From positions 124,001 to 188,000 of the forward strand of contig NZ_JAKPBU010000007.1 in NCBI RefSeq assembly GCF_022662495.1: a stretch of DNA of 64,000 nucleotides, given 5' to 3'. This DNA comes from Lysobacter sp. M2-1 (GTDB lineage Bacteria; Pseudomonadota; Gammaproteobacteria; Xanthomonadales; Xanthomonadaceae). The notes under the pieces were generated by a model that ran no database searches, was not told the origin of the DNA, and saw nothing but the letters and a program-made list of their open reading frames with translations. Below, in pieces: positions 42,807-52,089 of the stretch; within the stretch, counting starts at the first letter, position 1; the number at the start of each line of letters is the position of its first letter. The translations under genes and the position numbers were made by a program.

Positions 42807-43223
42807 ACCCGGAGGGCGGCGGCCATGGATGGCCGCCGTTTTCGGACCGAGCCAGGATGGCGAGTCCGAAAATGGCGACGTCACTCCGCCCTCCTTGAGC
42901 GATCTTGATCTCACGAGGAGGCCGTTTTCTTTGGTTACTTTCTTTTGGGCCAGCAAAAGAAAGTAACTCGCCCGCAAGGGCGAAACGCCGTTGATCCTGC
43001 TCTTCGCAATATGCCGCACCGGATTTAGCCACTGAAGAGCAGGGCTTTCGCCTTCCGGCGAGTTACTTTTCTTTGCTGGTGCAAAGAAAAGTAACCAAAA
43101 GAAAGCACCTTCCTCGTGACGTCAAAACCGCTCAAGGCGTTTGCGGTGCCGCGGGAATTTTCGGACTCGGCATCCTGCCTCGATCCGAAAACGCCGGCCA
43201 TCCATGGCCGGCGCCCTCCGGGT
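42807..43223. repeat. 417-bp giant inverted repeat between serC and pheA
   Basis: The left arm (about 42807-43006, starting ACCCGGAGGGC) and the right arm (about 43034-43223) match as imperfect inverted copies around a loop of about 28 bases. Each arm has its own smaller palindromes: GGCCATGGATGGCC and GTTACTTTCTTTTG/CAAAAGAAAGTAAC near 42934-42966, and the counterpart near 43060-43096. It is the whole of the 479-bp gap 42785-43263. Small reading frames here are produced by the repeat and not supported as genes. Confidence 0.9.
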
Positions 43224-43263
43224 TTCCGGATGCACTGACTTCTGGAAGAAACCGGCAAAGCCT

Positions 43264-44349
43264 TCATCCATGCCGCGCCTGGAAATCGCGCATGAAATCG
43301 ACCAGCGCCCGCACACCTTCGACCGGCATCGCGTTGTACAGCGACGCGCGCATGCCGCCAACCGCCTTGTGTCCCTTCAACGCCATCAATCCGGCAGCGC
43401 GCGACTCGGCAAGGAACATCGCGTCCAGCGCAGGATCGTGCAGGAAGAAGGGTACGTTCATCCGCGAGCGTACGGAAGCCTCGATTTCGTTGCGATAGAA
43501 ACCGTCGCCGGCATCGATCGTCGCGTACAGCAGTGCGGCTTTCTCGGCATTGCGTCGCGCGAACTCATCGACCCCACCCTGCTCCAGCATCCAGCGCACA
43601 GTGAGCCCGAGCATGTACCAGTTCCAGGTGGGCGGCGTGTTGAGCATCGAATCGCGCGCCGCGTGCGCGCGGTAGTCGAAAATCTCCGCGCGATGCTGGC
43701 CGCTGCGTTCGAGCAGCTCGCGGCGCACGATCACGACGCTGATGCCGACCGGACCCAGGTTCTTCTGCGCGCCGGCATAGATCAGTCCGTACTTCGCCAC
43801 GTCGAGCGGCTCGGACGCGATGGACGAACTGAAATCGGCGAACAGCGGCACATCGCCCACCTCCGGCGTGGTGCGGTATTCCACCCCATGAATGGTTTCG
43901 TTCGCGGTGATGTGCACGTAAGCGGCATCGGGCGACAGCCGCCAGCCTTCACGTCCTGGCAACGAGCGGAACCGATCTTCCTCGCTGCTGGCGGCGATGT
44001 TCACCGCGACATACGGTGCTGCCTGCCGGATCGCCGTCTTGCTCCAATGCCCGCTGACGACATAGTCGGCAGTCTGCCCGGCGCCGGCGAAGTTCAACGC
44101 GATCAACGCCTGTTGGGTGGTGGCGCCGCCGGACAGGTACAGGACGACATGGCTGTCGGGGATCGCCAGCAGGGTGCGCAAATCGGCGTCGGCGCGCTCG
44201 GCGACTTGCATGAACTCGGCGCTGCGGTGGCTGATCTCCACGATCGAGGCGCCCAGCCCGTGCCAGTCGAGCATTTCGGCCTGGGCCTGGCGCAGCACTG
44301 CTTCGGGCAGGGTTGCCGGGCCGGCGCTGAAATTGAAGACACGGGGCAT
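43264..44349 (-). CDS. serC: phosphoserine aminotransferase
   Basis: The 361-residue PLP enzyme makes phosphoserine in serine synthesis and the analogous step in vitamin B6 synthesis. [15 protein letters not shown] is the characteristic start, and the PLP lysine is in [12 protein letters not shown]. The start is ATG 44349. It is first in the serC-pheA-hisC-aroA order, separated from pheA by the inverted repeat. Confidence 0.97.
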   Translation of the reverse strand: MPRVFNFSAGPATLPEAVLRQAQAEMLDWHGLGASIVEISHRSAEFMQVAERADADLRTLLAIPDSHVVLYLSGGATTQQALIALNFAGAGQTADYVVSGHWSKTAIRQAAPYVAVNIAASSEEDRFRSLPGREGWRLSPDAAYVHITANETIHGVEYRTTPEVGDVPLFADFSSSIASEPLDVAKYGLIYAGAQKNLGPVGISVVIVRRELLERSGQHRAEIFDYRAHAARDSMLNTPPTWNWYMLGLTVRWMLEQGGVDEFARRNAEKAALLYATIDAGDGFYRNEIEASVRSRMNVPFFLHDPALDAMFLAESRAAGLMALKGHKAVGGMRASLYNAMPVEGVRALVDFMRDFQARHG

Positions 44350-44408
44350 GCGGGCATATCGGCAATGCGGAGAGCACCGAGTATGCCGCACTGCAGCAGG
44401 GCGCGTCG

Positions 44409-45206
44409 CTAGCGTGCGGCTCCGAACAGCAGCAACAGCGCCAGCGCGCCGGCCGTCAGCAACGCGGCCAGCAACAGCCAGGGCCAGCGCCGCCAGGTGC
44501 GGGCGCGGGGCGTTCGCGCTTGCGTCTCGTCCTCGACCTCGAGCCCGATCCCGGCCGCCAGCGGCTTGGCCGTCGCGCCAGGGCCTTCCACCACGAACCG
44601 ATGCTGGGCATCGAACACGAGCTGGTCGCCCGGCCGCAGCAATGCGTCGCGGACCGGCTGGCCGTTGAGCAGGCTGCCATCGGGCGTACCGAGGTCGCGC
44701 AGGACGATCTGCGCACCCACCTGGGACAGCTGGGCATGGCGCTCGGCGAACGCCGGGTCGTCGATCCGAATGTCCGCTTCGGCGGCGCTGCCCACCAGCC
44801 GCGGATGCTCCAGGGTGAAGCTGCGGCCGTGATGCTTGCCCCCCACCCCGCGCAGGACGACCCGGAGGTCTCCGGGCGGCGCCTGCAGGTCGGCGGGCAG
44901 TGCATCGTCGGGCAGCGCAATCGGCTGGTCGCGCGTCAGCACCATCTCCACGCCGTCCACGTACACCGCATCGCCGACCCGGAGCATGGCCATGCGCCGC
45001 ACCCGGCGCCCGTTCACGTGCACGCTGCCCGCGCCTTCGGCGACCGCAAGCCAAACCCCGCGCCGGTCCAGGCAGAAGCGCACGATCGCATCGGCGTCGT
45101 CCGCCGCGGCATGCAGTCCTGCCGCATCGCGCGCGATCGCCTGCACGCCCTCGTGCAGCGACAACTCCGTGCCGTCTTCGGTGACTCGTAGCTTGAGGTT
45201 ATCCAC
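44409..45206 (-). CDS. FHA-domain membrane-tail protein
   Basis: The protein has a degenerate FHA-like N-terminal half and a complete FHA domain at about 120-200 ([29 protein letters not shown]...[13 protein letters not shown]). FHA domains bind phosphothreonine peptides. The end is a single membrane helix ([19 protein letters not shown]). The start is taken as GTG 45206 (VDNLKLRV); a GTG at 45224 is also possible and neither has a ribosome-binding site. The partner kinase is not nearby. Confidence 0.85.
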   Translation of the reverse strand: MDNLKLRVTEDGTELSLHEGVQAIARDAAGLHAAADDADAIVRFCLDRRGVWLAVAEGAGSVHVNGRRVRRMAMLRVGDAVYVDGVEMVLTRDQPIALPDDALPADLQAPPGDLRVVLRGVGGKHHGRSFTLEHPRLVGSAAEADIRIDDPAFAERHAQLSQVGAQIVLRDLGTPDGSLLNGQPVRDALLRPGDQLVFDAQHRFVVEGPGATAKPLAAGIGLEVEDETQARTPRARTWRRWPWLLLAALLTAGALALLLLFGAAR

Positions 45207-45279
45207 GCGGCGGGAATCTAGCACGCCGGGCCGCGGTCGGATGCTAGGCTTTGCCGATCACGCAAACGCAGAGACAGGC

Positions 45280-45555
45280 ATGCCCGGCATCGACATCCGC
45301 CACCCTCACTCCATGCCGCTGCCCAAGGCCCGCAAGGCGGTGGAGGAAGTGGCCAAGAAGCTCGCGCAGCGCTTCGACATCGAATACGCCTGGGAAGGCG
45401 ATACCCTGAGCTTCACCCGTTCGGGCGTGGACGGGAGGATCGCGCTCGCAGCTAAACACCTGCACGTCACCGCCCAGCTGGGCTTTCTGCTGTCGGCGCT
45501 GAAGGGGCCGATCGAAAGCGAAATCCGGCGGGTGCTGGGCGAACGCTTCAGCTGA
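45280..45555 (+). CDS. polyhydroxyalkanoate-system family protein
   Basis: The 91-residue protein from ATG 45280 (MPGIDIRHPHSMPLPKARKAVEEVAKKL) has the short form of the PHA-system family, which is associated with carbon-storage granules. It has one helix and a five-strand part, SFTRSGVDGRIALAAKHLHVTAQLG. No other PHA genes are in the window. The role here is unproven. Confidence 0.88.
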   Translation: MPGIDIRHPHSMPLPKARKAVEEVAKKLAQRFDIEYAWEGDTLSFTRSGVDGRIALAAKHLHVTAQLGFLLSALKGPIESEIRRVLGERFS

Positions 45556-45564
45556 GCCACCCGC

Positions 45565-45984
45565 TCAGCCCAGCAGCAGGCGTACCGCCAGCAGCAGCCA
45601 AAGGGCCCACAGTACGAAGGCGCCGGCCGCATAGACGTAAAAGCGGTCCATCACCTTGTTGTAGCCGCACTGGATCGCGCTGTGCACGACCCGCAGCGCC
45701 ACGAACGTCCACGCCATCAGCACCACGGCCGTATCCACCAGGCCAGCCTGCGCGGCCAACGCCAGCGCCAGGTAGAACAGCACCGGCAATTCGAACAGGT
45801 TGCGGAAATTGTCCGCGGCGCGGCTGTCGGTAAGCCTCGCTGCCGCCTCGGCCGAAGTCGCCACCGACTGGGGGTGGATCCGCTCGCGCTTCATCTGCCC
45901 GATGCGCACGTAGTACATGCGAAACCAGACGGCACAGGTCAAAGCCGCCATTCCCACGGCGGGCCACCAGATTGCGTTGTTCAT
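45565..45984 (-). CDS. MAPEG-family membrane protein
   Basis: The 139-residue protein has four membrane helices and the MAPEG arrangement: ADNFRNLFELPVLFYLALAL carries the conserved N-F-E-P of the family and the end is hydrophobic. Eukaryotic members handle glutathione and leukotrienes; the bacterial function is unknown. Convergent with the PHA-type gene, 9 bp apart. Confidence 0.9.
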   Translation of the reverse strand: MNNAIWWPAVGMAALTCAVWFRMYYVRIGQMKRERIHPQSVATSAEAAARLTDSRAADNFRNLFELPVLFYLALALAAQAGLVDTAVVLMAWTFVALRVVHSAIQCGYNKVMDRFYVYAAGAFVLWALWLLLAVRLLLG

Positions 45985-46036
45985 GGTCGCTCCCGGGATC
46001 CGGCGCCACTGCGGCGCGCCGGAACAATCATGCAGG

Positions 46037-46066
46037 CTGTCGCGCCAAAGTGGCGCTCCTACACAG
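46037..46066. repeat. short copy of the intergenic palindrome
   Basis: CTGTCGCGCCAAAGTGGCGCTCCTACACAG has the stem GCGCCA/TGGCGC and the family edge TCCTAC(A). It is a single-head member, just downstream of sdhB. Confidence 0.7.
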
Positions 46067-46069
46067 GCG

Positions 46070-46861
46070 TCAGACCTGCCGCGCCAGCATCAGCTGCTTG
46101 ATCTCGCCGATCGCCTTGGCCGGATTGAGGCCCTTGGGGCAGGTGCGCGCGCAGTTCATGATCGTGTGGCAGCGGTACAGCTTGAACGGGTCTTCAAGGT
46201 CGTCCAGACGTGCGCCGGTGTCCTCGTCGCGCGAGTCGATGATCCAGCGATAGGCCTGCAGCAGCACGGCCGGCCCGAGGTAGCGCTCCCCATTCCACCA
46301 GTAGCTCGGGCAGCTGGTGCTGCAACAGGCGCACAGGATGCATTCGTACAGGCCGTCCAGCTTCGCGCGATCTTCCTTCGACTGCAGGCGTTCGCGATCC
46401 GGCGGCGGCGCGCTCTGGGTGCGGATCCAGGGCTGGATCGATGCGTATTGCGCATAGAAATGGGTCAGGTCCGGGACCAGGTCCTTGACCACGTCCATGT
46501 GCGGCAGCGGATACACCGGAACCTCGCCCCTGCCCTTGCCGCAATCGTCGATCGCCTTGGTGCAGGCCAGGGTATTGGTGCCGTCGATGTTCATCGCGCA
46601 CGAGCCGCAGATGCCCTCGCGGCAGGACCGGCGGAAGGTGAGCGTCGGATCGATCTCGTTCTTGATCTTGATCAGCGCGTCCAGGACCATCGGCCCGCAC
46701 TTGTCCAGATCGACCTGGTAGGTGTCGGTGTGCGGGTTCTCGCCGTCCTCCGGATTCCAGCGGTAGACCTTGAACTCGCGCACGCGGGTCGCCCCGGCAG
46801 GCGCGGAGTAGCGCTTGCCCTTGTGGATCTTCGAGTGCTTGGGAAGGGTGAATTCGGCCAT
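46070..46861 (-). CDS. sdhB: succinate dehydrogenase iron-sulfur subunit
   Basis: The 263-residue subunit carries electrons from SdhA to the quinone site. The [2Fe-2S] ligands are in [15 protein letters not shown], the [4Fe-4S] set in [12 protein letters not shown] and the [3Fe-4S] set in [12 protein letters not shown]. The start is ATG 46861, 11 bp after the sdhA stop. It is last in the sdhCDAB order. Confidence 0.98.
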   Translation of the reverse strand: MAEFTLPKHSKIHKGKRYSAPAGATRVREFKVYRWNPEDGENPHTDTYQVDLDKCGPMVLDALIKIKNEIDPTLTFRRSCREGICGSCAMNIDGTNTLACTKAIDDCGKGRGEVPVYPLPHMDVVKDLVPDLTHFYAQYASIQPWIRTQSAPPPDRERLQSKEDRAKLDGLYECILCACCSTSCPSYWWNGERYLGPAVLLQAYRWIIDSRDEDTGARLDDLEDPFKLYRCHTIMNCARTCPKGLNPAKAIGEIKQLMLARQV

Positions 46862-46872
46862 CGTGGAATCCG

Positions 46873-48666
46873 TCAGTAAACGCGCTTCTTCGGCGGCACC
46901 ACGTCGACCTCGTCGTCGAGCGTGTACATGTGCACCGGGCGATAGTCGACCCGCGTATTGCCGTCATCGTCCAGCCAGCACAGCGTGTGCTTGTGCCAGT
47001 TGGCGTCGTCGCGCTCGGGGAAGTCCTCGCGCGCATGCGCGCCGCGGGATTCCTTGCGGTTTTCCGCGCCGGTGATGGTGACCTGCGCCTGGCCGAGCAG
47101 GTTCATCAGTTCGTAGGTCTCGATCAGATCCGAGTTCCAGATCAGCGATCGGTCGCTGACTTTGACTTCGGCAAACGACTCGCGGATCTCATGGATCTGG
47201 CGGACGCCTTCGGCCAGCGTTTCTTGGGTGCGGAACACCGCGGCATGGCTCTGCATCGAGCGCTGCATGCGGTCGCGGATCGTCGCGGTCGGCAGGCTGC
47301 CGTTCGAATTGCGCAGGTGGTCGAGCGTGGTGAGGGCCTTGTCTGCCGCATCGGCGGGCAGCGGCCGGTGCAACTCGCCCGGCCTGATGGTTTCGGCGCA
47401 GCGGTTGGCGACCGCGCGACCGAACACGACCAGGTCCAGCAGCGAGTTCGAACCGAGCCGGTTGGCACCATGCACCGACACGCAGGCCGCTTCGCCGATC
47501 GCGTACAGGCCGGGCACCACGGCATCGGGGTCGCCGTTCTTCAGCTGCACGACTTCGCCGTGGTAATTGGTCGGGATGCCGCCCATGTTGTAGTGCACGG
47601 TCGGGATTACCGGGATCGGCTGCTTGGTGACGTCGACGCCGGCGAAGATCCGCGCGCTCTCGGCGATGCCCGGCAGCTTCTCGTGGATGTCCTTCGGGTC
47701 GAGATGGGTCAGGTCGAGGTGGATGTGGTCCTTGTGCTCGCCGACACCGCGACCTTCGTTGATCTCGATCGTCATGGACCGGCTGACCACGTCACGCGAA
47801 GCGAGGTCCTTGGCGTTGGGCGCGTAGCGCTCCATGAAACGCTCGCCGTTGCTGTTGCGCAGGATGCCGCCTTCGCCGCGCACGCCTTCGGTGATCAGGC
47901 AGCCGGCGCCGTAGATGCCGGTGGGATGGAACTGCACGAATTCCATGTCCTGCAGGCCCAGCCCGGCACGCAGCACCATGCCACCGCCGTCGCCGGTGCA
48001 GGTATGGGCCGAGGTGCAGCTGAAATAGGCGCGACCATAACCGCCGGTCGCCAGGACCACGCCGTGTGCGCGGAACAGGTGCAGCGTGCCTTCGGCCATG
48101 TCCAGCGCGAGCACCCCACGGCATGCGCCGTCGGCGTCGAAGATCAGGTCGAGGGCGAAGTACTCGATGAAAAAGCGCGCATCGTGCTTCAGCGACTGCT
48201 GGTACAGCGTATGCAGCATCGCGTGGCCGGTACGGTCGGCCGCGGCGCAGGTGCGCTGCGCAGCCGGCCCTTCGCCGTAATGCGTGGTCATGCCGCCGAA
48301 CGGACGCTGGTAGATGCGTCCGTCCTCCGTGCGCGAGAACGGGACCCCCTGGTGCTCGAGTTCGATCACCGCCGGGATCGCCTCGCGGCACATGTACTGG
48401 ATCGCGTCCTGGTCCCCCAGCCAGTCCGAGCCCTTCACCGTGTCGTAGAAATGGAAGCGCCAGTCGTCCTCGCCCATGTTGCCCAGCGCCGCCGAGATGC
48501 CGCCCTGCGCCGCCACGGTATGCGAGCGCGTCGGGAACACCTTGCTGATGCAGGCGGTCTGCAGGCCCTTGTGGGCCAGGCCGAAGGTGGCGCGTAGCCC
48601 GGCGCCGCCGGCGCCGACCACGATCATGTCGTACTTGTGTTCGGTGATCTTGTAGGCAGAAGTCAT
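46873..48666 (-). CDS. sdhA: succinate dehydrogenase flavoprotein subunit
   Basis: The 597-residue FAD enzyme oxidises succinate to fumarate. FAD is bound at GAGGAGL, and the covalent FAD-histidine is in SHTVAAQGG. The active-site stretch [20 protein letters not shown] is intact. The start ATG 48666 overlaps the sdhD stop in ATGA. Length is normal. Confidence 0.98.
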   Translation of the reverse strand: MTSAYKITEHKYDMIVVGAGGAGLRATFGLAHKGLQTACISKVFPTRSHTVAAQGGISAALGNMGEDDWRFHFYDTVKGSDWLGDQDAIQYMCREAIPAVIELEHQGVPFSRTEDGRIYQRPFGGMTTHYGEGPAAQRTCAAADRTGHAMLHTLYQQSLKHDARFFIEYFALDLIFDADGACRGVLALDMAEGTLHLFRAHGVVLATGGYGRAYFSCTSAHTCTGDGGGMVLRAGLGLQDMEFVQFHPTGIYGAGCLITEGVRGEGGILRNSNGERFMERYAPNAKDLASRDVVSRSMTIEINEGRGVGEHKDHIHLDLTHLDPKDIHEKLPGIAESARIFAGVDVTKQPIPVIPTVHYNMGGIPTNYHGEVVQLKNGDPDAVVPGLYAIGEAACVSVHGANRLGSNSLLDLVVFGRAVANRCAETIRPGELHRPLPADAADKALTTLDHLRNSNGSLPTATIRDRMQRSMQSHAAVFRTQETLAEGVRQIHEIRESFAEVKVSDRSLIWNSDLIETYELMNLLGQAQVTITGAENRKESRGAHAREDFPERDDANWHKHTLCWLDDDGNTRVDYRPVHMYTLDDEVDVVPPKKRVY

Positions 48667-49064
48667 GGGGCGATCATCAGCGCGATACGGCCGATGGAGT
48701 AGAGCGACGCGAGCGCGCCGACCACACAGGCCAGGATGACGAGGAACTGGAGGACGAGCTCGGTAGCGCGGGTGTGCACGTAATCCTCGATCACCACCTG
48801 CATCCCCATCTGCGCGTGCCAAAACAGCGCGACCACGAACACCGACAGCAGGATCGCGTTCCAGGGTTTGCCCAGCGCGAACTGCACGCTGGCCAGGTCC
48901 GCACCTACGAACGACACCAGCAGACCCACCAGCCACGGCACCAGCAGCGCCAGCACCACGGCGGTCACCCGTTGCCACCAGAAATGCGCCGTGCCCGACT
49001 TCGCCGATCCCAACGCGCGCGCGCGCTGCATTGGATTGCGGTAGCGTCCGTTCGCGCTGCTCAT
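48663..49064 (-). CDS. sdhD: succinate dehydrogenase membrane anchor subunit
   Basis: The 133-residue protein has three membrane helices and anchors SdhAB at the inner membrane. The haem-ligand segment [14 protein letters not shown] is present. It overlaps sdhA and sdhC by ATGA at both ends (start 49064; stop at 48663-48665). Confidence 0.93.
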   Translation of the reverse strand: MSSANGRYRNPMQRARALGSAKSGTAHFWWQRVTAVVLALLVPWLVGLLVSFVGADLASVQFALGKPWNAILLSVFVVALFWHAQMGMQVVIEDYVHTRATELVLQFLVILACVVGALASLYSIGRIALMIAP

Positions 49065-49447
49065 GCGTTGCCTCCCAGCGCAGCCCACCAGATCAGGACG
49101 GTGAACACCACCGTCAACACCGCCACCGCATAGCCGGACTTGTACACCTCGGGAATTTCGAAGCCCCAGCCGGCATCCCACAGCAGATGGCGGATGCCAT
49201 TGAGCAGGTGATAGACCAGCGCGAGCGAGAACCCGAACAGGACCAGCTTGCCCCAGGGCGATGCCAGGCATTCGGCCGCGCGCAGAGCGGACTCGCCGCC
49301 GGTGGCCATGGCCATCAGCCACCACGCCAGCGCGAAGGCACCGACCGTCAGCACCATGCCGGAGACCCGGTGCAGGATCGACATCACCATGGTGATCTGC
49401 CAGCGATAGACCTGCAGATGCGGCGACAGGGGACGTTGGTTGGCCAT
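49061..49447 (-). CDS. sdhC: succinate dehydrogenase cytochrome b556 subunit
   Basis: The 128-residue membrane subunit has [26 protein letters not shown] as the quinone-site start and the second haem ligand in [15 protein letters not shown]. Three helices are visible. It is first in the sdhCDAB unit. The start ATG 49447 is only 12 bp from the end of fold-back element B, so the promoter must lie within or above that element. Confidence 0.95.
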   Translation of the reverse strand: MANQRPLSPHLQVYRWQITMVMSILHRVSGMVLTVGAFALAWWLMAMATGGESALRAAECLASPWGKLVLFGFSLALVYHLLNGIRHLLWDAGWGFEIPEVYKSGYAVAVLTVVFTVLIWWAALGGNA

Positions 49448-49458
49448 CGTGCGTTCCT

Positions 49459-49725
49459 AGAGCCTGTTCAATGCCTCCCCATGGCCCGCGCTGCGTCACG
49501 CTGCGCGCAGGCCAAGGAGGAGCGATGGAATGGATGTCGATCCATGACTGAGCGAGGACGCGGGCCTGGGTGCAGCGTGACCCAGCCCTTCGGGTTGTCC
49601 CGCAATGGCCGCCATGCGGCGCCGCGTGGCTTGACCTTGCAGGCAGCAAGGCGCGGCGCCACGCGGCACCACCTGACGGCCATTGCGGGACAACGCGGGC
49701 CATGGGGAGGCATTGAACAGGCTCT
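49459..49725. repeat. 267-bp fold-back element B
   Basis: The ends 49459-49490 and 49694-49725 are perfect inverted repeats of 32 bases, starting AGAGCCTGTTCAATGCCTCC. Inside, 49490-49513 pairs imperfectly with 49562-49586, and 49594-49611 pairs perfectly with 49677-49694 (GTTGTCCCGCAATGGCCG). The form is the same as element A: a terminal stem with two hairpins. It occupies the 5' region of sdhC. With the tail of the SdhAF4-like gene it fills the gap 49448-49788. Confidence 0.92.
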
Positions 49726-49788
49726 CATCTCGCTGGACGGCATGCGCCGTGTTGGCTGGGGCGGCATGGGGCCGCGATGGCTGGGGCG

Positions 49789-49968
49789 TCAGAAGTCGAT
49801 GCAGCGGCCGTTCTTTTCCCAATCGCCGTAGCGAGTGGGCTCAGGGCCATCGCGGCCGCCGGTTTCCGGAACCCGCACAGGTACGGTTGCCGGCGCTGGA
49901 ACGCTGGTTTCCGATGCTGCCGGTTCGGGCGAGGACTGGCCTTGGCCTAAGATGGACTTCTGTTGCAC
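49789..49968 (-). CDS. DUF1674/SdhAF4-like small protein
   Basis: The 59-residue protein ends GPEPTRYGDWEKNGRCIDF, the DUF1674 hallmark (G-PEPTRYGDWE-K-G-DF). In eukaryotes the related SdhAF4 protects free SdhA until it joins SdhB. The N-terminal 35 residues are a disordered proline/serine-rich tail. The start is a GTG (49968), since no ATG is in frame before the upstream stop TAG at 49977-49979. It lies upstream of sdhC beyond element B, in the same direction, and is divergent from ygfZ. Confidence 0.85.
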   Translation of the reverse strand: MQQKSILGQGQSSPEPAASETSVPAPATVPVRVPETGGRDGPEPTRYGDWEKNGRCIDF

Positions 49969-49992
49969 CGCGGAATTCTAGTCCCCACCCCC

Positions 49993-50847
49993 ATGAGCGA
50001 CAAGCCGCCACCCGCCTCCACCGGATCGTTTGCCCTGCCCGACCATGGCGTCATCAGCCTCACCGGGCGCGATGCCGTGGGTTTCGCGCAGGCGCAGACG
50101 ATGAACGACGTCGCGGGGCTGACTGACGGGCAATGGCAGTGGAACGGCTGGCTGACCCCGAAAGGACGGGTGATCGCGCTGTTCGCCGTGCTGCGGCTGG
50201 ATGCGCAAAGCCTGTGGCTGATCGTGCCCGATGCGGACGTGCGGGCGCTGGCAGCAGGTTTGCAGCGCTTCGTGTTCCGGAGCAAGGTCGTCATCGCTGC
50301 GCGCGATGACCTGTACGTGTCCGGTCGCTTCGGCGCGCCCGTGGCAGCGTCCGGCGCACGGCTTGCCGGAGATGTCGAACACGGCGTCGAAATGGACTTC
50401 GGCGGCGCGAGTGGCCCGCGCAGCGTGCGCATCGAGGGCGCGCCTGCTCCGACGGACGCAGAATCGCTTGCCCGCTGGCGCGCCTTCGATCTCCAGCATG
50501 GACTGCCACGGCTGGAGGCTTCACAGTCCGAACGCTGGACGCCGCAGCAACTCTCGCTCGAGCGCCTGCGCGCTTTCAGCGTCAAGAAGGGTTGCTATCC
50601 GGGCCAGGAAATCGTGGCACGGACCCATTTCCTCGGGCAGGCGAAGCGCGGGCTGGCGCTGCTGCGCGCGGAACAGCCCCTCGCGCCTGGCGACGCCGTC
50701 GCGCACGAAGGGGTCGAACTGGGCAACGTGATCAGCGCGGCGGATGCCATCGCGCTTGCGGTGCTGCCGCTGGAGCACCCGCAACCTCTGCAGGTACATG
50801 GCCTGTCGTTGCAACACGAAGCGCTGCAGGAAGGTTTGGCCCGCTAG
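49993..50847 (+). CDS. ygfZ: YgfZ-like folate-binding Fe-S cluster protein
   Basis: The 284-residue protein has the GcvT-like fold and the signature KKGCYPGQEIVARTHFLGQ with the conserved Cys. YgfZ uses folate to help repair or build Fe-S clusters in enzymes. ATG 49993 is the start; 30 bases earlier is a TTG that is less likely. Divergent from the SdhAF4-like gene, with 24 bp between. Its stop overlaps the fds regulator stop on the other strand in CTAG. Confidence 0.93.
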   Translation: MSDKPPPASTGSFALPDHGVISLTGRDAVGFAQAQTMNDVAGLTDGQWQWNGWLTPKGRVIALFAVLRLDAQSLWLIVPDADVRALAAGLQRFVFRSKVVIAARDDLYVSGRFGAPVAASGARLAGDVEHGVEMDFGGASGPRSVRIEGAPAPTDAESLARWRAFDLQHGLPRLEASQSERWTPQQLSLERLRAFSVKKGCYPGQEIVARTHFLGQAKRGLALLRAEQPLAPGDAVAHEGVELGNVISAADAIALAVLPLEHPQPLQVHGLSLQHEALQEGLAR

Positions 50848-51923
50848 CCGTCGCGCATCGTCGGAAACGCTTCTTCCAGGCTCTGCACGACCCCGCAGAA
50901 GCTCGGATCGTATCCCGGGATAAGCGCGAGTTCACGCCGGAACGCCGGATCGCGCAGGATTTCGAGCACGCCATCGATGCGCCCGCCTTCCAGACCGGCG
51001 CCATCGCACAGGAAGAAGTACTGCTCGGTCGCCAGCGGAATGAAATCGAGCCCGTAGCGCCGCGCCGGCGGCTCCAGCGCCAGACCGACATCGGCCAGCC
51101 CGCTGGCCACATTCGCGGCCACGGCAGCATGGGTCAGCTCTTCCATGCCGACGCCGGCAACATCAGCCGGCGACATGCCCTCGCGCCGCAGCAGGCATTC
51201 GAGCAGGAGCCGCGTGCCGGAGCCGGGCTGGCGATGGATGAAGCGCACGTCGCCACGCACCAGATCGGCCACGCCATGGATCCCGCGCGGATTGCCTGGC
51301 GCCACCACCAGCCCCTGACGGCGCATCGCAAGGTGGACCACGCGGTCGGTCCGCGGGCGCAGGCGATCCCGGTAATGGGCCAGCACCGGTGCCTGCAGCT
51401 CGCCGATCGGCAGATGCAGGCCGCCCAGTTCGCAGGCGCCGGCGCGCAGCGCGGTGAGCGCTTCGTCCGGGCTGCGGTATTTGAGGTCGAGGGGACGGTC
51501 GCCCGCCGCCATCGCCCGGCGCAGGGCTTCCACGCCGAAGCCATGCGAAGCCTGCAGGCGCACGGGCGCCGCGTGCAGGCTCAGGCTGCGCTCCAGTTCC
51601 GACTCCAGTTCGGCCGCCAGGCTGTCCAGGGTCGGAGACAGACGGGCGGCGATCCGGCGGTCGGCCCAGACCAGACGCTCGCCCAGCGGCGAAAGCACGG
51701 CGCCGCGGCCGCGCGCCGCGCGCACCAGCGGGACGCCGAACATCGCCTCCCCCTGCTGCAGCAACCCCCACGCGTAGCGATACGACAGGCCGACCTGGCG
51801 GCAGGCAGCCGCAAGCGATGCGTTTCCGTGCACGGCCACCAGCAGTTCCACCAGCCTCGGCGGCAGGCTGCGTCCCTGGGCGGTCTGCACGTCCCAGGCG
51901 GGACGCAGGGTGACCTTGTACAT
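50844..51923 (-). CDS. ModE-type HTH plus periplasmic-binding-like regulator of fds
   Basis: The 359-residue regulator has a ModE/LysR-like winged helix (1-110: PRLVELLVAVHGNASLAAACRQVGLSYRYAWGLLQQ) and a C-terminal substrate-binding-like domain (about 125-345: RLQASHGFGVEALRRAMA..., FIHRQPGSGTRLLLE, ...). The second domain is of the type that binds oxyanions or molybdenum cofactor related ligands. It is divergent from fdsG with 166 bp between. Since FdsA holds molybdenum, molybdate is the natural guess for the ligand, but this is inference. The start is ATG 51923. Confidence 0.88.
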   Translation of the reverse strand: MYKVTLRPAWDVQTAQGRSLPPRLVELLVAVHGNASLAAACRQVGLSYRYAWGLLQQGEAMFGVPLVRAARGRGAVLSPLGERLVWADRRIAARLSPTLDSLAAELESELERSLSLHAAPVRLQASHGFGVEALRRAMAAGDRPLDLKYRSPDEALTALRAGACELGGLHLPIGELQAPVLAHYRDRLRPRTDRVVHLAMRRQGLVVAPGNPRGIHGVADLVRGDVRFIHRQPGSGTRLLLECLLRREGMSPADVAGVGMEELTHAAVAANVASGLADVGLALEPPARRYGLDFIPLATEQYFFLCDGAGLEGGRIDGVLEILRDPAFRRELALIPGYDPSFCGVVQSLEEAFPTMRDG

Positions 51924-52049
51924 TCAGCCCTCCGGAATGTTGCGAGGCAGCGCCGTTGTATTCGGCTTCTGGAAGCATAACCTGCCGCGTCACCGACGCT
52001 GCCTTACGGCCGGATCTGGTCTACTCTGCGCCTGGATCGTCGCCCGCAG

Positions 52050-52069
52050 CTATGTGCTGCAATACATAG
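52050..52069. promoter_or_regulatory. candidate fds operator
   Basis: CTATGT-N8-ACATAG is a perfect six-base inverted repeat 20-40 bases upstream of fdsG, in the gap with the divergent regulator. It is the most likely regulator site by place; it is not the known ModE box sequence. Confidence 0.45.
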
Positions 52070-52089
52070 GCACGACGGCAGGAGCGCGC

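Noticed and set aside
42784-43498. Small frames within the 417-bp inverted repeat
   Set aside because: The frames are made by the repeat itself and appear on both arms; there is no independent coding sign.
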